From Blastocatellia bacterium (GTDB taxonomy: Bacteria > Acidobacteriota > Blastocatellia > RBC074): a DNA stretch of 38,847 bases. Below the pieces are notes generated by a model. It was not told where the DNA came from. It was given only the letters and a program-made list of their open reading frames with translations, and searched no databases. The DNA lies in contig JAEUQN010000053.1 of NCBI GenBank assembly GCA_016789725.1, forward strand, positions 1 to 38,847, read 5' to 3'. Shown one piece after another: positions 1 to 7,714 of this stretch (position 1 is its first letter; each line of letters opens with the position of its first letter). The position numbers were made by a program, and so were the translations under genes.

Positions 1-488
1 AAGCGGTCGAGATGCTTCATTGGATTCAAGCGCGTTTCGTCTTCAATCCAGCGCATTTTGGTTTGGATGAACAGTTTCTCGCGCGGCAAACCCTTGATCG
101 CGGCGTTGACGTAATCGTGCATGTTGTACTGATCTGCGGTGTCAATGTAACGAACACCTTTGTCATAACAATAATGCACGAGCTTCGTGAATCCGTCCTG
201 ACCGAGGTCGCGCTGAACGCGACCGTTCTTGGTGCCAGTACCTAAGCCCATGCGCGTAATGGTGACGTTGGATTTGCCAAGCCGCACCAGATCCGCGTGA
301 CTGCGTTTGCCCTGCACTGCGGGTTCGACAGCTTCAATGGGGCCAGTGGCGACTTCAATGGTGTTGCCTTCAACCGCGCAACCAAGTGTCAACAGCGACG
401 GCGTCAACGCAGCGGCTCCGGCGAGTTCCGCAGATTTGCGTAGGAAATTGCGACGAGTGAATTGGTCCTGGTTCTCGTGTGTACTCAC
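1..488 (-). CDS. Tat-exported aldo/keto reductase, 5' part only
   Basis: An open frame starts at GTG (488-486) and runs off the left edge, giving about 162 residues. The start is set by a strong AGGAGG at 500-495, seven bases upstream. The N-terminus carries a twin-arginine motif (RRNFLRKS) followed by an Ala/Leu-rich stretch, so Tat export is likely. The body begins VRLGKSNVTITRMGLGT and continues to YIDTADQY and FIQTKM. These match the aldo/keto reductase fold, with catalytic Asp in DTA, Tyr in DQY and Lys in QTK. The catalytic His lies beyond the window. The family reduces carbonyls with NAD(P)H, but the substrate is unknown. Tat export fits folding with cofactor before transport. It may be co-transcribed downstream of the amino-acid transporter, since both are on the minus strand. 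Confidence 0.85.
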   Translation of the reverse strand, partial: MSTHENQDQFTRRNFLRKSAELAGAAALTPSLLTLGCAVEGNTIEVATGPIEAVEPAVQGKRSHADLVRLGKSNVTITRMGLGTGTKNGRVQRDLGQDGFTKLVHYCYDKGVRYIDTADQYNMHDYVNAAIKGLPREKLFIQTKMRWIEDETRLNPMKHLDR

Positions 489-593
489 GGTGATCCTCCT
501 TATGAAATTTGCAATGGGATTGACGATGCACACTGGCGAGCAGCGTGTGCCATGACTATGCCGCATTTGGTCGCGGAATGTCTAGCGTAGCGC

Positions 594-656
594 GGGCAGC
601 TTGCCCGCGAAAATCAGGAAGTCAATTTGAAGCAAAAATTCGCGGACAAGCTGCCC
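594..656. repeat. Inverted repeat, GGGCAGCTTG type
   Basis: The arm at 594-611 (GGGCAGCTTGCCCGCGAA) matches the reverse complement of 639-656 at 17 of 18 positions. The left arm also holds a small internal palindrome. The element lies directly after the transporter stop codon and before the aldo/keto reductase gene, so it could act as a hairpin terminator or processing site. There is no clear T-tract. Confidence 0.7.
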
Positions 657-659
657 ACA

Positions 660-2366
660 TTACTTCACGCCAAACCAGCGCCGCTTCGCCGGCACAGGCG
701 TGCGTTGATCGGTCGCCAATCGTTTTTCGGCGTAACGCGCGAGCTTCACAAATGGCAGGCCAAGCAAGAAGTAAATCGCAGCCGTCAGAATGCCGACGCC
801 GATGTAATCGTAATAGGCCGTCGCCAGTTGCCCGTAGACTTTCGTCAACTCCACCATCGTAATCACCGACACAATCGAAGAGTCCTTGAAGAGCGCAATG
901 AAATCATTCGTCACGGGCGGAATCACGAGGCGCAACGCTTGCGGCACAATCACGTGACGCAAGCTCTGTGCGCGCGTCATGCCCAATGACAACGCGGCTT
1001 CCATTTGTCCGCGCGGAATAGATTGAATTCCGGCGCGATAGTTTTCGGCTTCGTAGGCAGCGTAGTTCAAGCCCAAGCCAACGACGGCAGCAACGAGCGG
1101 CGTCAACTTGATGCCGACCGATGGCAACCCGTAAAAAATCAGGTACAACTGAATCAGCAGCGGCGTGCCGCGAATGACTTCGATGTAGCTGCGCGAAAGC
1201 CACACCAGCGGGCGCGGGCCATACAGATTTGTCAGCGCTAATACCAGCCCCACCGCCATTGCGACGATCATTCCTAAAATCGAAATCAGTAACGTCATCG
1301 GCGCGCCCTGAAATAGCAGGAACGGCAAGTAGCTCCAATAGCGGCGCAATCGTTCGCCCCAGGTCGGCTTGTTTGTGATGACCTTCGTGAAATCTTCGTA
1401 CGCTTGCGTCGAATTCGCGGGCGAAGTAGCGGGTGTGGATTGCGGCGCGCCGACCAATTCAACGAACAGCTTTTCGGTGTCCTTGTTCCAGATGTTCCAC
1501 TTTTCATAGATGCCGCGCAGTTCGCCCGATTTCATCAATGTGCGCAGCGCGTCGTTGAGTTGCGCGAGCAACGCCTGATCCTGTTGGCGCACGCCGATGC
1601 CGTACAGTACTGGCTCAAACGGCTCACCCGCAAATTGCAGCTTCGGATTCGGTTTGACGTAATAGACCGCGACAGGCAATTCCATCAGGGCCGCGTCAAG
1701 CCTTCCGAAAATCAAATCGTCCAGACAACTGACCTGACTGTCGTACGTGCGAACCTCGATGCCACCGGCTTTTTCAAGCAAGGTGTGCGCGAGCGAGAAT
1801 TTCAACGCGCCAGCAACTTTGCCCTTCAAATCGGCGAGCGAGTTGATGCCTGTTGTGCCTGCGCGCACGGCGAGTTGTTCGACTGTCGCGTAATACGGAA
1901 TCGTGAAGTTAATGACGCGCTGGCGTTCGGGCGTGATTTCCAGCCCGTTCATGGCGATGTGATAATTGCCGCGTTGCAGCCCCGGAATCAGGCCGTCCCA
2001 TTGATTCTGCACAAACGTCGGACGGCGATTTAATTCGCGCCCCAACGCATTCACCAAATCCACTTCAAAGCCGATCAATTCACGCGGATTGTCCGGTTTG
2101 GAAAACACAAACGGCGCGCCGCCTTCCGAATCTGCGCCCCAACGCAAATCATCCGCAGCAACAGTGAGGCTTGGGGAAAAAATGAACCACGAAGAAACCA
2201 AGAGCACGAAGAAGAATGAAAAATCAAAAGGCAAAAGGCAAATCTCAAAAATCAAAAGGGCGGAACTTACCTTTTCTTTTCCTTCTTTGAAAAAAAGAAA
2301 GTGCCGACCTTTTGCCTTTTGCCTTGTTCGATTTGCCTTTTGATTTTCCAACCTTCGTGGTTCCAT
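660..2366 (-). CDS. Polar amino-acid ABC transporter, fused binding protein and permease
   Basis: This 568-residue protein imports a polar amino acid together with the ATPase encoded just upstream. Residues about 72-300 form a family-3 solute-binding domain (start DDLRWGAD, later GFEVDLVNALG and MNGLEITPERQ). Residues about 348-560 form a His/Glu/Gln-type permease with several membrane segments and the EAA loop EAALSLGMTRAQ near 457-468, which contacts the ATPase. Fused binding-permease chains are known in this family. The ATG at 2366 overlaps the ATPase stop (TGATG), suggesting translational coupling. Residues about 2-61, including part of the hydrophobic signal segment (FFFVLLVSSWF), are encoded by an inverted-repeat element. 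The true start is therefore uncertain, because internal TTG or GTG codons are also possible. The ligand cannot be named. Confidence 0.88.
   Translation of the reverse strand: MEPRRLENQKANRTRQKAKGRHFLFFKEGKEKVSSALLIFEICLLPFDFSFFFVLLVSSWFIFSPSLTVAADDLRWGADSEGGAPFVFSKPDNPRELIGFEVDLVNALGRELNRRPTFVQNQWDGLIPGLQRGNYHIAMNGLEITPERQRVINFTIPYYATVEQLAVRAGTTGINSLADLKGKVAGALKFSLAHTLLEKAGGIEVRTYDSQVSCLDDLIFGRLDAALMELPVAVYYVKPNPKLQFAGEPFEPVLYGIGVRQQDQALLAQLNDALRTLMKSGELRGIYEKWNIWNKDTEKLFVELVGAPQSTPATSPANSTQAYEDFTKVITNKPTWGERLRRYWSYLPFLLFQGAPMTLLISILGMIVAMAVGLVLALTNLYGPRPLVWLSRSYIEVIRGTPLLIQLYLIFYGLPSVGIKLTPLVAAVVGLGLNYAAYEAENYRAGIQSIPRGQMEAALSLGMTRAQSLRHVIVPQALRLVIPPVTNDFIALFKDSSIVSVITMVELTKVYGQLATAYYDYIGVGILTAAIYFLLGLPFVKLARYAEKRLATDQRTPVPAKRRWFGVK
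2184..2363. repeat. ACCACGAAG-class inverted repeat overlapping the transporter 5' end
   Basis: The terminal arms GAACCACGAAG (2184-2194) and its exact complement (2353-2363) bound the element. A second pair, AATCAAAAGGCAAA at 2222-2235 and its complement at 2332-2345, is nested inside. The interior is made of reiterated AAAAGGC-type words. The element begins three bases inside the start codon region of the fused transporter gene and is read through in frame. Confidence 0.8.
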
Positions 2367-3121
2367 CAGAGAAAGTCTTTCAGAAATTCGCGCGTGCGGT
2401 CATCGCGCGGCGCGGTGAATAGTTCTTCGGGCGGTGCCGATTCGACCAATTCGCCTTGTTGCAAAAAGATGATGCGATCCGCAACTTCGCGGGCAAAACG
2501 CATTTCGTGCGTCACTACGACTTGCGTCATCCCTTCGTCATCCAGTTGGCGCATGATGCTCAGCACTTCACCGACCAGCCCCGGATCAAGCGCCGACGTG
2601 GGTTCATCGTAGAGCATTACTTTTGGCGACATCGTCAAGGCCCGTGCAATCGCGGCACGTTGTTGCTGGCCGCCGGAAAGCTGCGAAGGATAATGGTGCA
2701 TCCGATTGCCCAGCCCAACTTTTTCCAAATAAACACGAGCTTTTTCTTCGGCTTCAGCGCGCTTCATTTTGCGAACCACCATCGGAGCCTTGATCGCATT
2801 CTCAAGTGCAGTCAGATGCGGAAAAAGATTGAAGCTCTGAAAAACCATCCCGACCTCTTCCCGCAGCGCGCGCAAGCGTTGCTGAAAGTCAGGCGGTTGC
2901 TCGCCGTGATGCCGTTCCAGATTCACATCACCAATCTGAACGCTGCCTTCGTCCAATAATTCCAAACCATTCAGACAACGCAGCAACGTAGATTTGCCGC
3001 AACCAGACGGACCGATGATGGCAATTAGCTCAGCTTTTTCTACGGTAAAATTGATGCGATTGAGCGCGAGGCTGTCAGAAAAGCTTTTACTCAGATCGGT
3101 GACAGAAATGATAGTAGCCAT
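2366..3121 (-). CDS. Polar amino-acid ABC transporter ATPase
   Basis: This 251-residue protein is a complete ABC ATPase of the GlnQ/HisP type. It has Walker A GPSGCGKST, the Q-loop in VGMVFQSFNLFPH, signature LSGGQQQR, Walker B VMLYDEPTSALDP and the H-loop in VVTHEM. It energises uptake of a polar amino acid by the fused binding-permease protein. The stop codon overlaps that gene's ATG by one base, and a two-gene operon is the simplest reading. Family membership is firm, but the substrate is not shown by the sequence. Confidence 0.95.
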   Translation of the reverse strand: MATIISVTDLSKSFSDSLALNRINFTVEKAELIAIIGPSGCGKSTLLRCLNGLELLDEGSVQIGDVNLERHHGEQPPDFQQRLRALREEVGMVFQSFNLFPHLTALENAIKAPMVVRKMKRAEAEEKARVYLEKVGLGNRMHHYPSQLSGGQQQRAAIARALTMSPKVMLYDEPTSALDPGLVGEVLSIMRQLDDEGMTQVVVTHEMRFAREVADRIIFLQQGELVESAPPEELFTAPRDDRTREFLKDFL

Positions 3122-3205
3122 GTTGCAATCGGTGCGATCATTTCAACTGCGTGATCAGATGAACGTGAGGGAGATCAATATGCAGCATCACTGCCCAGAG
3201 AACAA

Positions 3206-3460
3206 GTGCCAGCCGGATTTTCCGCTGGCGCGGTGGCGCGCGACGAGATCGCGGTCTTTACGTTCAATTCGCTCACGATTCCGGCGGATGTAACAGTGCA
3301 GGGCGCACGCACCGGGGATTCGCGCCCGATTGCGCGGCTTTCGCAATCTACCATCACAATTGACGGCACGGTTGATGTCAGCGGCGTGAATAGGACAAAC
3401 GGAACGTCTGAAGCCGATCCCATAGGCGGAATCGGCGGCAATGCCGGACCAGGCGTCTGA
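3206..3460 (+). pseudogene. Remnant of a glycine-rich surface-protein gene
   Basis: A short open frame (GTG at 3206; the homologous part begins near 3235) encodes DEIAVFTFNS, VTVQGAR, SRPIARLSQ and ITIDGTVDVSG, and ends IGGNAGPGV-stop. Over 49 residues I count 34 identities with the corresponding part of the 850-residue protein encoded at 10002-12554. That protein continues into a long glycine-rich region, whereas here the frame stops just as that region would begin. No signal peptide or C-terminal part is found nearby. I read it as a decayed partial paralogue left by duplication or deletion. A short expressed gene is less likely. The rest of the gap 3122-3664 contains nothing else I recognise. 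Confidence 0.7.
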
Positions 3461-3664
3461 CTCTCTGCCTCTACAATCAGGCAAATGCGTTCGCAGCGAC
3501 ATTCCAGACGAACGGCCCTGAAGCGAGCCGTTGGGTGTTGAAGTGGCCAGATCACGGGTTGCGGATGGTCTTGGCAACACGGGTCTCGCCCACTTCCCCC
3601 TCCGCCCTGCTGCGCCCAAATTGCGCCCGCCCAACTTCATCCAGTACACTCCCACCCGCGATTT

Positions 3665-6640
3665 ATGAACACTTGGTGCAAACGGAGAAAGCGGAGGCGT
3701 AGTCAGTGGGGCCTGTGGTCACTGACGGGAGGACTGTGGCTATGGCTAATTCTGTCCGTGCAGGCGCAATATCGCTTTGACCATTGGTCAGCGGATGATG
3801 GACTGCCACAAAACTCGGTGCGCGACATTGTGCAAACACGCGACGGATATTTGTGGCTAACTACGCTGGATGGGTTGGTGCGTTTTGATGGCGTGCGCTT
3901 CACCGTTTTCAATAAAAGCAATTCGCCGGGCATTGTGAGCAACCGTTTCGTTGCTCTCTACGAAGACGGACAGGGCGATCTGTGGGCGAGCACGGAAACC
4001 AGCGGTGTGACGCGGTTGCATCAGGGGCGTTTCACGACCTACACGACGGCGCACGGATTACCGTCAAATATAGTTGGAAACCTGGGCGACGATGGGCAAG
4101 GAAGATTGGTGTGCTTTGCGTCCGCACAACTTTTTCGCTGGGCAGATGGAAAATTCGAGGAGTTGGATGATTTGCAATTGCCACGCGAACAGATTGCCGC
4201 GGGCTTGGCTGAACGGGCGGACCGCGCCGCCATTGCCACCGACTTTCGCACCACGCTCAGGGCTGTGGTGTGGGGGCAGTTACAAGGCTGGGAATGGGCG
4301 AAATTCCCGCCAGATTTTCGCCCTGCTTCCAGCGCCGTGGCGAGCGATGGCACACTGTGGATCGGCTCGGAAAAGTATGGGCTGTTCGGATTTGAGAAGG
4401 GGAAGTTGACCCGACGTATCACCCAAGCAGAAGGTTTGCCGGGGAACAATGTGTATTTGATTTATGGGCGGCAACCGTTGCAGGCGATTTCGGTGGATGC
4501 GCGGGGCAGTTTCTGGCTATTTGATCTGAAGACGCGAAAAAGTGAATTGATGACGCAGACGCCGCCCGAAAAAGCGACACTCTGCTATGCCGACCGCGAA
4601 GGCAATTATTGGTTTACAACCTACAACGACGGGCTGTATCGCGCGCGGCGGCAATCCATTACGACAATCAATCAGGTGCAGGGCCTCAACACCGACGAGA
4701 TTTATCCGCTGCTGGAAGATCGTCTAGGTGCGATTTGGATCGGGACCAACCTGGATGGCCTTTATCGCCTGCAACAAGGCGTGTTCACGCATTACGAATA
4801 CAAGACGACGGGCTTGCCGAGCTTCGTCAGTTCGCTCTATGAAGATCGTGCCGGGCGCATCTGGTTCAATGGCGCGTGGCGTTCTGAAGGCGATAGCTTC
4901 AAGCAGGTTTATGACGCATCCCCCACGCATATCTGGACGATGTATGAAGATCACGAAGGCGCATTCTGGCGCGGCTCCGAACGCGGTGTCGAACGTTACA
5001 AAGACGGCGTCAAAACTACTCTGACAACACAAGACGGACTGGCAGGCAATGACACGAAAGTCATCATCGAAGCGGTCAATGGCGGTCTGTGGCTCGGCAG
5101 CTATGGCGGCCTGACGTATTACAAAGACGGCAAGTTCACGAAGTGGACAGAGCAGGACGGCTTGCCCGGTGCGACCGTGCGCGCCTTGCAGCAGGAAGCA
5201 GACGGGACCTTGTGGATTGGCACGTATGACAGCGGCTTGGGACGTTTCAAAGACGGCAAGTTTACGCGCTACACGATGAAGGATGGGCTGTTTGATAATG
5301 GCGTGTTTCAGTTTCTGGCAGACGATCAGGGCTGGTGCTGGATGAGTTGCAATCGCGGCATCTATCGCGTACGCAAGCAGGAGTTGAACGATTTTGCGGA
5401 CGGCAAAATCAAGCGGCTGAATTCGCTCCCCTACGGCAAAGGCGATGGCATCTCCAACGTCGAATGCAATGGCGGGCGCTGGCCGGCAGGCATCAAGACG
5501 CGTGATGGCAAACTCTGGTTTCCGACGATGGATGGCGTGGCAGTCGTTGATCCAAAATCCGTTTCCCTCAATCCGCAACCGCCGCCCGTGTTGATCGAAT
5601 CCTTTCTACTGGATCGTGAGCCAGTGGCCTTTGATGGCGAAGTCACGATCAATCCCGGTCAGGACAATTTCGAGATTCAGTACACGGCGTTAAGCTTTGT
5701 GAATTCGGAGCATCTGCGGTTTCGCTACAAGCTGGAAGGGTTGGAAGCGGACTGGATTGATGTCGGCACACGACGCACGGCCAATTATTCGCATGTGCCG
5801 CCCGCCAGCTATACGTTCAAGGTCATTGCGGCGAACAGCGATGGCGTCTGGAACGAAACCGGGCAGAGCCTACGGCTACGCGTGTTGCCGCCGTTCTATC
5901 GCACGTGGTGGTTTCTGACGTTGGCGGTTCTGTCTCTTGGCGGACTGGTGTTTGCGACGTATGAATATCGCGTGCGACAGTTGCGGCGCGTGCAGGCAGC
6001 GCAGGAAGCGTTCTCGCGGCAATTGATCGCTTCGCAGGAAAGCGAGCGCAAACGGATTGCGTCTGAGTTGCACGATTCATTGGGGCAAAGTCTGGTGCTG
6101 ATTCGCAACTGGGCGATGCTGGGGGCGAGTCAGTTGGAACCGCAGGCTCCGGCGACGGAAGAACTAGACGAAATCAAGTCCACCGCCTCACGGGCCATCA
6201 ACGAAGTGCGCGAAATCGCGTACAATCTGGGGCCGTATCATTTGGATCGGCTCGGATTGGCCGAAACGATCCGGGAGATGGTCAATCGCGTGGCGCAGGC
6301 TTCCGGGATTCACTTTACAACTACGCTTGATCCACTCGATGGAGCGCTCTCCCGCGAGGCCGAGATGAGTCTTTATCGCATCACACAGGAAGCGCTGAAC
6401 AATTTGGTCAAACACGCAGAAGCGACGAAAGCGGCAGTGTCAATCCAGCGCACAGCGAAAGGCGTAAAGCTGACTGTCACTGATGATGGCAAAGGCTTCG
6501 ATGCGCAGGCAATACTGGCCTCCACGCAAAAAGCGGGCTTCGGTTTACACGGGTTGTCCGAACGCGTGCGACTGCTGAACGGCACGATGGCAATTCAATC
6601 TGCGCCTGGTCAGGGAACGACGCTGGAGGTGACTCTATAA
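3665..6640 (+). CDS. Periplasmic-propeller sensor histidine kinase (Reg_prop, Y_Y_Y, HisKA_3)
   Basis: This 991-residue membrane sensor kinase starts with a signal anchor (basic MNTWCKRRKRRR, then a hydrophobic Trp/Leu-rich stretch). About 600 residues of two-component propeller repeats follow, with units such as DGLPQNSV, GYLWLTT and LWIGTYDSGL. A Y_Y_Y domain (FRYKLEGLEADW) comes next, and a single membrane helix lies near 748-768. The cytoplasmic part has a NarL/DesK-type dimerisation domain with the phospho-acceptor His803 in ASELHDSLGQ. The ATP-binding domain shows the N-box (ALNNLVKHA), G1 (DDGKGFD) and G2 (GFGLHGLSERV). The family often senses polysaccharide or other periplasmic cues. 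The regulator gene follows after 202 bases, so the two are the likely cognate pair. The signal is unknown. Confidence 0.95.
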   Translation: MNTWCKRRKRRRSQWGLWSLTGGLWLWLILSVQAQYRFDHWSADDGLPQNSVRDIVQTRDGYLWLTTLDGLVRFDGVRFTVFNKSNSPGIVSNRFVALYEDGQGDLWASTETSGVTRLHQGRFTTYTTAHGLPSNIVGNLGDDGQGRLVCFASAQLFRWADGKFEELDDLQLPREQIAAGLAERADRAAIATDFRTTLRAVVWGQLQGWEWAKFPPDFRPASSAVASDGTLWIGSEKYGLFGFEKGKLTRRITQAEGLPGNNVYLIYGRQPLQAISVDARGSFWLFDLKTRKSELMTQTPPEKATLCYADREGNYWFTTYNDGLYRARRQSITTINQVQGLNTDEIYPLLEDRLGAIWIGTNLDGLYRLQQGVFTHYEYKTTGLPSFVSSLYEDRAGRIWFNGAWRSEGDSFKQVYDASPTHIWTMYEDHEGAFWRGSERGVERYKDGVKTTLTTQDGLAGNDTKVIIEAVNGGLWLGSYGGLTYYKDGKFTKWTEQDGLPGATVRALQQEADGTLWIGTYDSGLGRFKDGKFTRYTMKDGLFDNGVFQFLADDQGWCWMSCNRGIYRVRKQELNDFADGKIKRLNSLPYGKGDGISNVECNGGRWPAGIKTRDGKLWFPTMDGVAVVDPKSVSLNPQPPPVLIESFLLDREPVAFDGEVTINPGQDNFEIQYTALSFVNSEHLRFRYKLEGLEADWIDVGTRRTANYSHVPPASYTFKVIAANSDGVWNETGQSLRLRVLPPFYRTWWFLTLAVLSLGGLVFATYEYRVRQLRRVQAAQEAFSRQLIASQESERKRIASELHDSLGQSLVLIRNWAMLGASQLEPQAPATEELDEIKSTASRAINEVREIAYNLGPYHLDRLGLAETIREMVNRVAQASGIHFTTTLDPLDGALSREAEMSLYRITQEALNNLVKHAEATKAAVSIQRTAKGVKLTVTDDGKGFDAQAILASTQKAGFGLHGLSERVRLLNGTMAIQSAPGQGTTLEVTL

Positions 6641-6663
6641 AAGGTTAGAAAAAGATTTTCTCC

Positions 6664-6804
6664 TCCACGAAGCCACACGAAGGCTCACGAAGAGGGCAGA
6701 CAAGGAGACAAGGAGATGGCTGCGGCGTTTTCCCTTTACCATCATGTCTCCCCGTCTCTCCATCTCTCCATCTTTCTCCGTGCTGCTTCGTGTGGCTTCG
6801 TGGA
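6664..6804. repeat. CCACGAAG-class inverted repeat between kinase and regulator
   Basis: The arm TCCACGAAGCCACACGAAG (6664-6682) is perfectly complementary to 6786-6804, giving 19 pairs. Further imperfect pairing continues inward through the words GGAGACAAGGAG and GGAGAGATGGAG. The element fills most of the gap between the kinase stop (6640) and the regulator start (6843). It would form a long hairpin in a joint transcript. Confidence 0.85.
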
Positions 6805-6842
6805 AAACATCTTCTTGAAAACTATAGTAAGGAACCTCGCAC

Positions 6843-7496
6843 ATGAGTGAAATTCAGATTCTGATCGCCGACGATCATCCCATCTTTCGGGAAGGCTTGA
6901 AAAAAGTGATTACGCGCGATGCGCAGATCAAGGTCGTCGGCGAAGCGGAAGATGGCCTCACCGCCATTGCGTTGCTGACGACCCTGCAACCACAGGTTGC
7001 CGTGCTTGATCTGGATATGCCAGGCAAGGACGGTTTTGCGGTGATGCGTGCGGTGCAAGAAGCGAAGCTGCCCGTCAAAGTCATCTTCCTGACCATGCAC
7101 AACAGCGAAGCGATTTTTCATTCGGCGCTCGATGCGGGCGTGTCCGGGTATGTGCTCAAGGACGGCGCGATTGCCGAAATCGTCAATGCGATTCGCGCGG
7201 TTGCCGCAGGTCGCAATCACATCAGCGCGGAACTTTCCACCTGGCTGCTCAATCGCGCCCAGCGTGCGACGGAACTGGCCCAGCAAAAACCGAGTATTGC
7301 CGACTTAACGCCCACCGAACTACGCGTGCTGAAGCTGATCGCGCAGGAAAAGACCAGCAAAGAAATTGCCGCCGAACTTTTCATCAGTCCCAAGACCGTC
7401 GAACATCACCGCTCCAGCATCTGCGAAAAACTGGACCTGCGCGGCTTCAACGCCCTCGTAAAATTCGCCATTTCCCACAAATCTGAACTTGCCTGA
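6843..7496 (+). CDS. NarL/FixJ-family response regulator
   Basis: This 217-residue protein has an N-terminal receiver and a C-terminal LuxR-type DNA-binding domain. The receiver shows the acidic pair in IADDHPIF, phospho-acceptor Asp56 in LDLDMPGKDG, the Thr of FLTMHN and the Lys of YVLKDG. The DNA-binding part runs from LTPTELRVLKLIAQ through SKEIAAELF to SPKTVEHHRSSI, typical of GerE helices. It is the obvious partner of the upstream HisKA_3 kinase. Target genes are not known, but the downstream surface-protein genes on the same strand are candidates. Confidence 0.95.
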   Translation: MSEIQILIADDHPIFREGLKKVITRDAQIKVVGEAEDGLTAIALLTTLQPQVAVLDLDMPGKDGFAVMRAVQEAKLPVKVIFLTMHNSEAIFHSALDAGVSGYVLKDGAIAEIVNAIRAVAAGRNHISAELSTWLLNRAQRATELAQQKPSIADLTPTELRVLKLIAQEKTSKEIAAELFISPKTVEHHRSSICEKLDLRGFNALVKFAISHKSELA

Positions 7497-7504
7497 ACCT
7501 TGCT

Positions 7505-7549
7505 GCATCGGGGCGCTCACCGATGCAAATTAGGGGCGTGCCCCGATGC
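7505..7549. repeat. Inverted repeat after the regulator gene
   Basis: GCATCGGGGC (7505-7514) is exactly complementary to 7540-7549. The hairpin begins nine bases after the regulator stop codon. It may act as a terminator, although there is no T-tract. The remainder of the 218-base gap before the next start shows nothing clear. Confidence 0.55.
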
Positions 7550-7714
7550 CGAAATGGGGGCGCGCACGAATACCGCCTTTCCGCGTCTCTGCCGATAATT
7601 CTCAACGTACCGTAGCAACCAATCGCAAAGAGAGTTTGGGAAGAATACTGCCTTGTGGAGGTGATGTTCTGAACCCCAAATTTGACCTTGCACTATCGAG
7701 AGAGGCAACCACCA

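Noticed and set aside
3175..3655. Minus-strand frames over the remnant region
   Set aside because: The homology to the surface-protein family is on the plus strand, so these are its shadows.
4724..5578. 284-residue minus-strand frame inside the kinase gene
   Set aside because: It is a shadow of the repeated propeller coding sequence, with no domain support.
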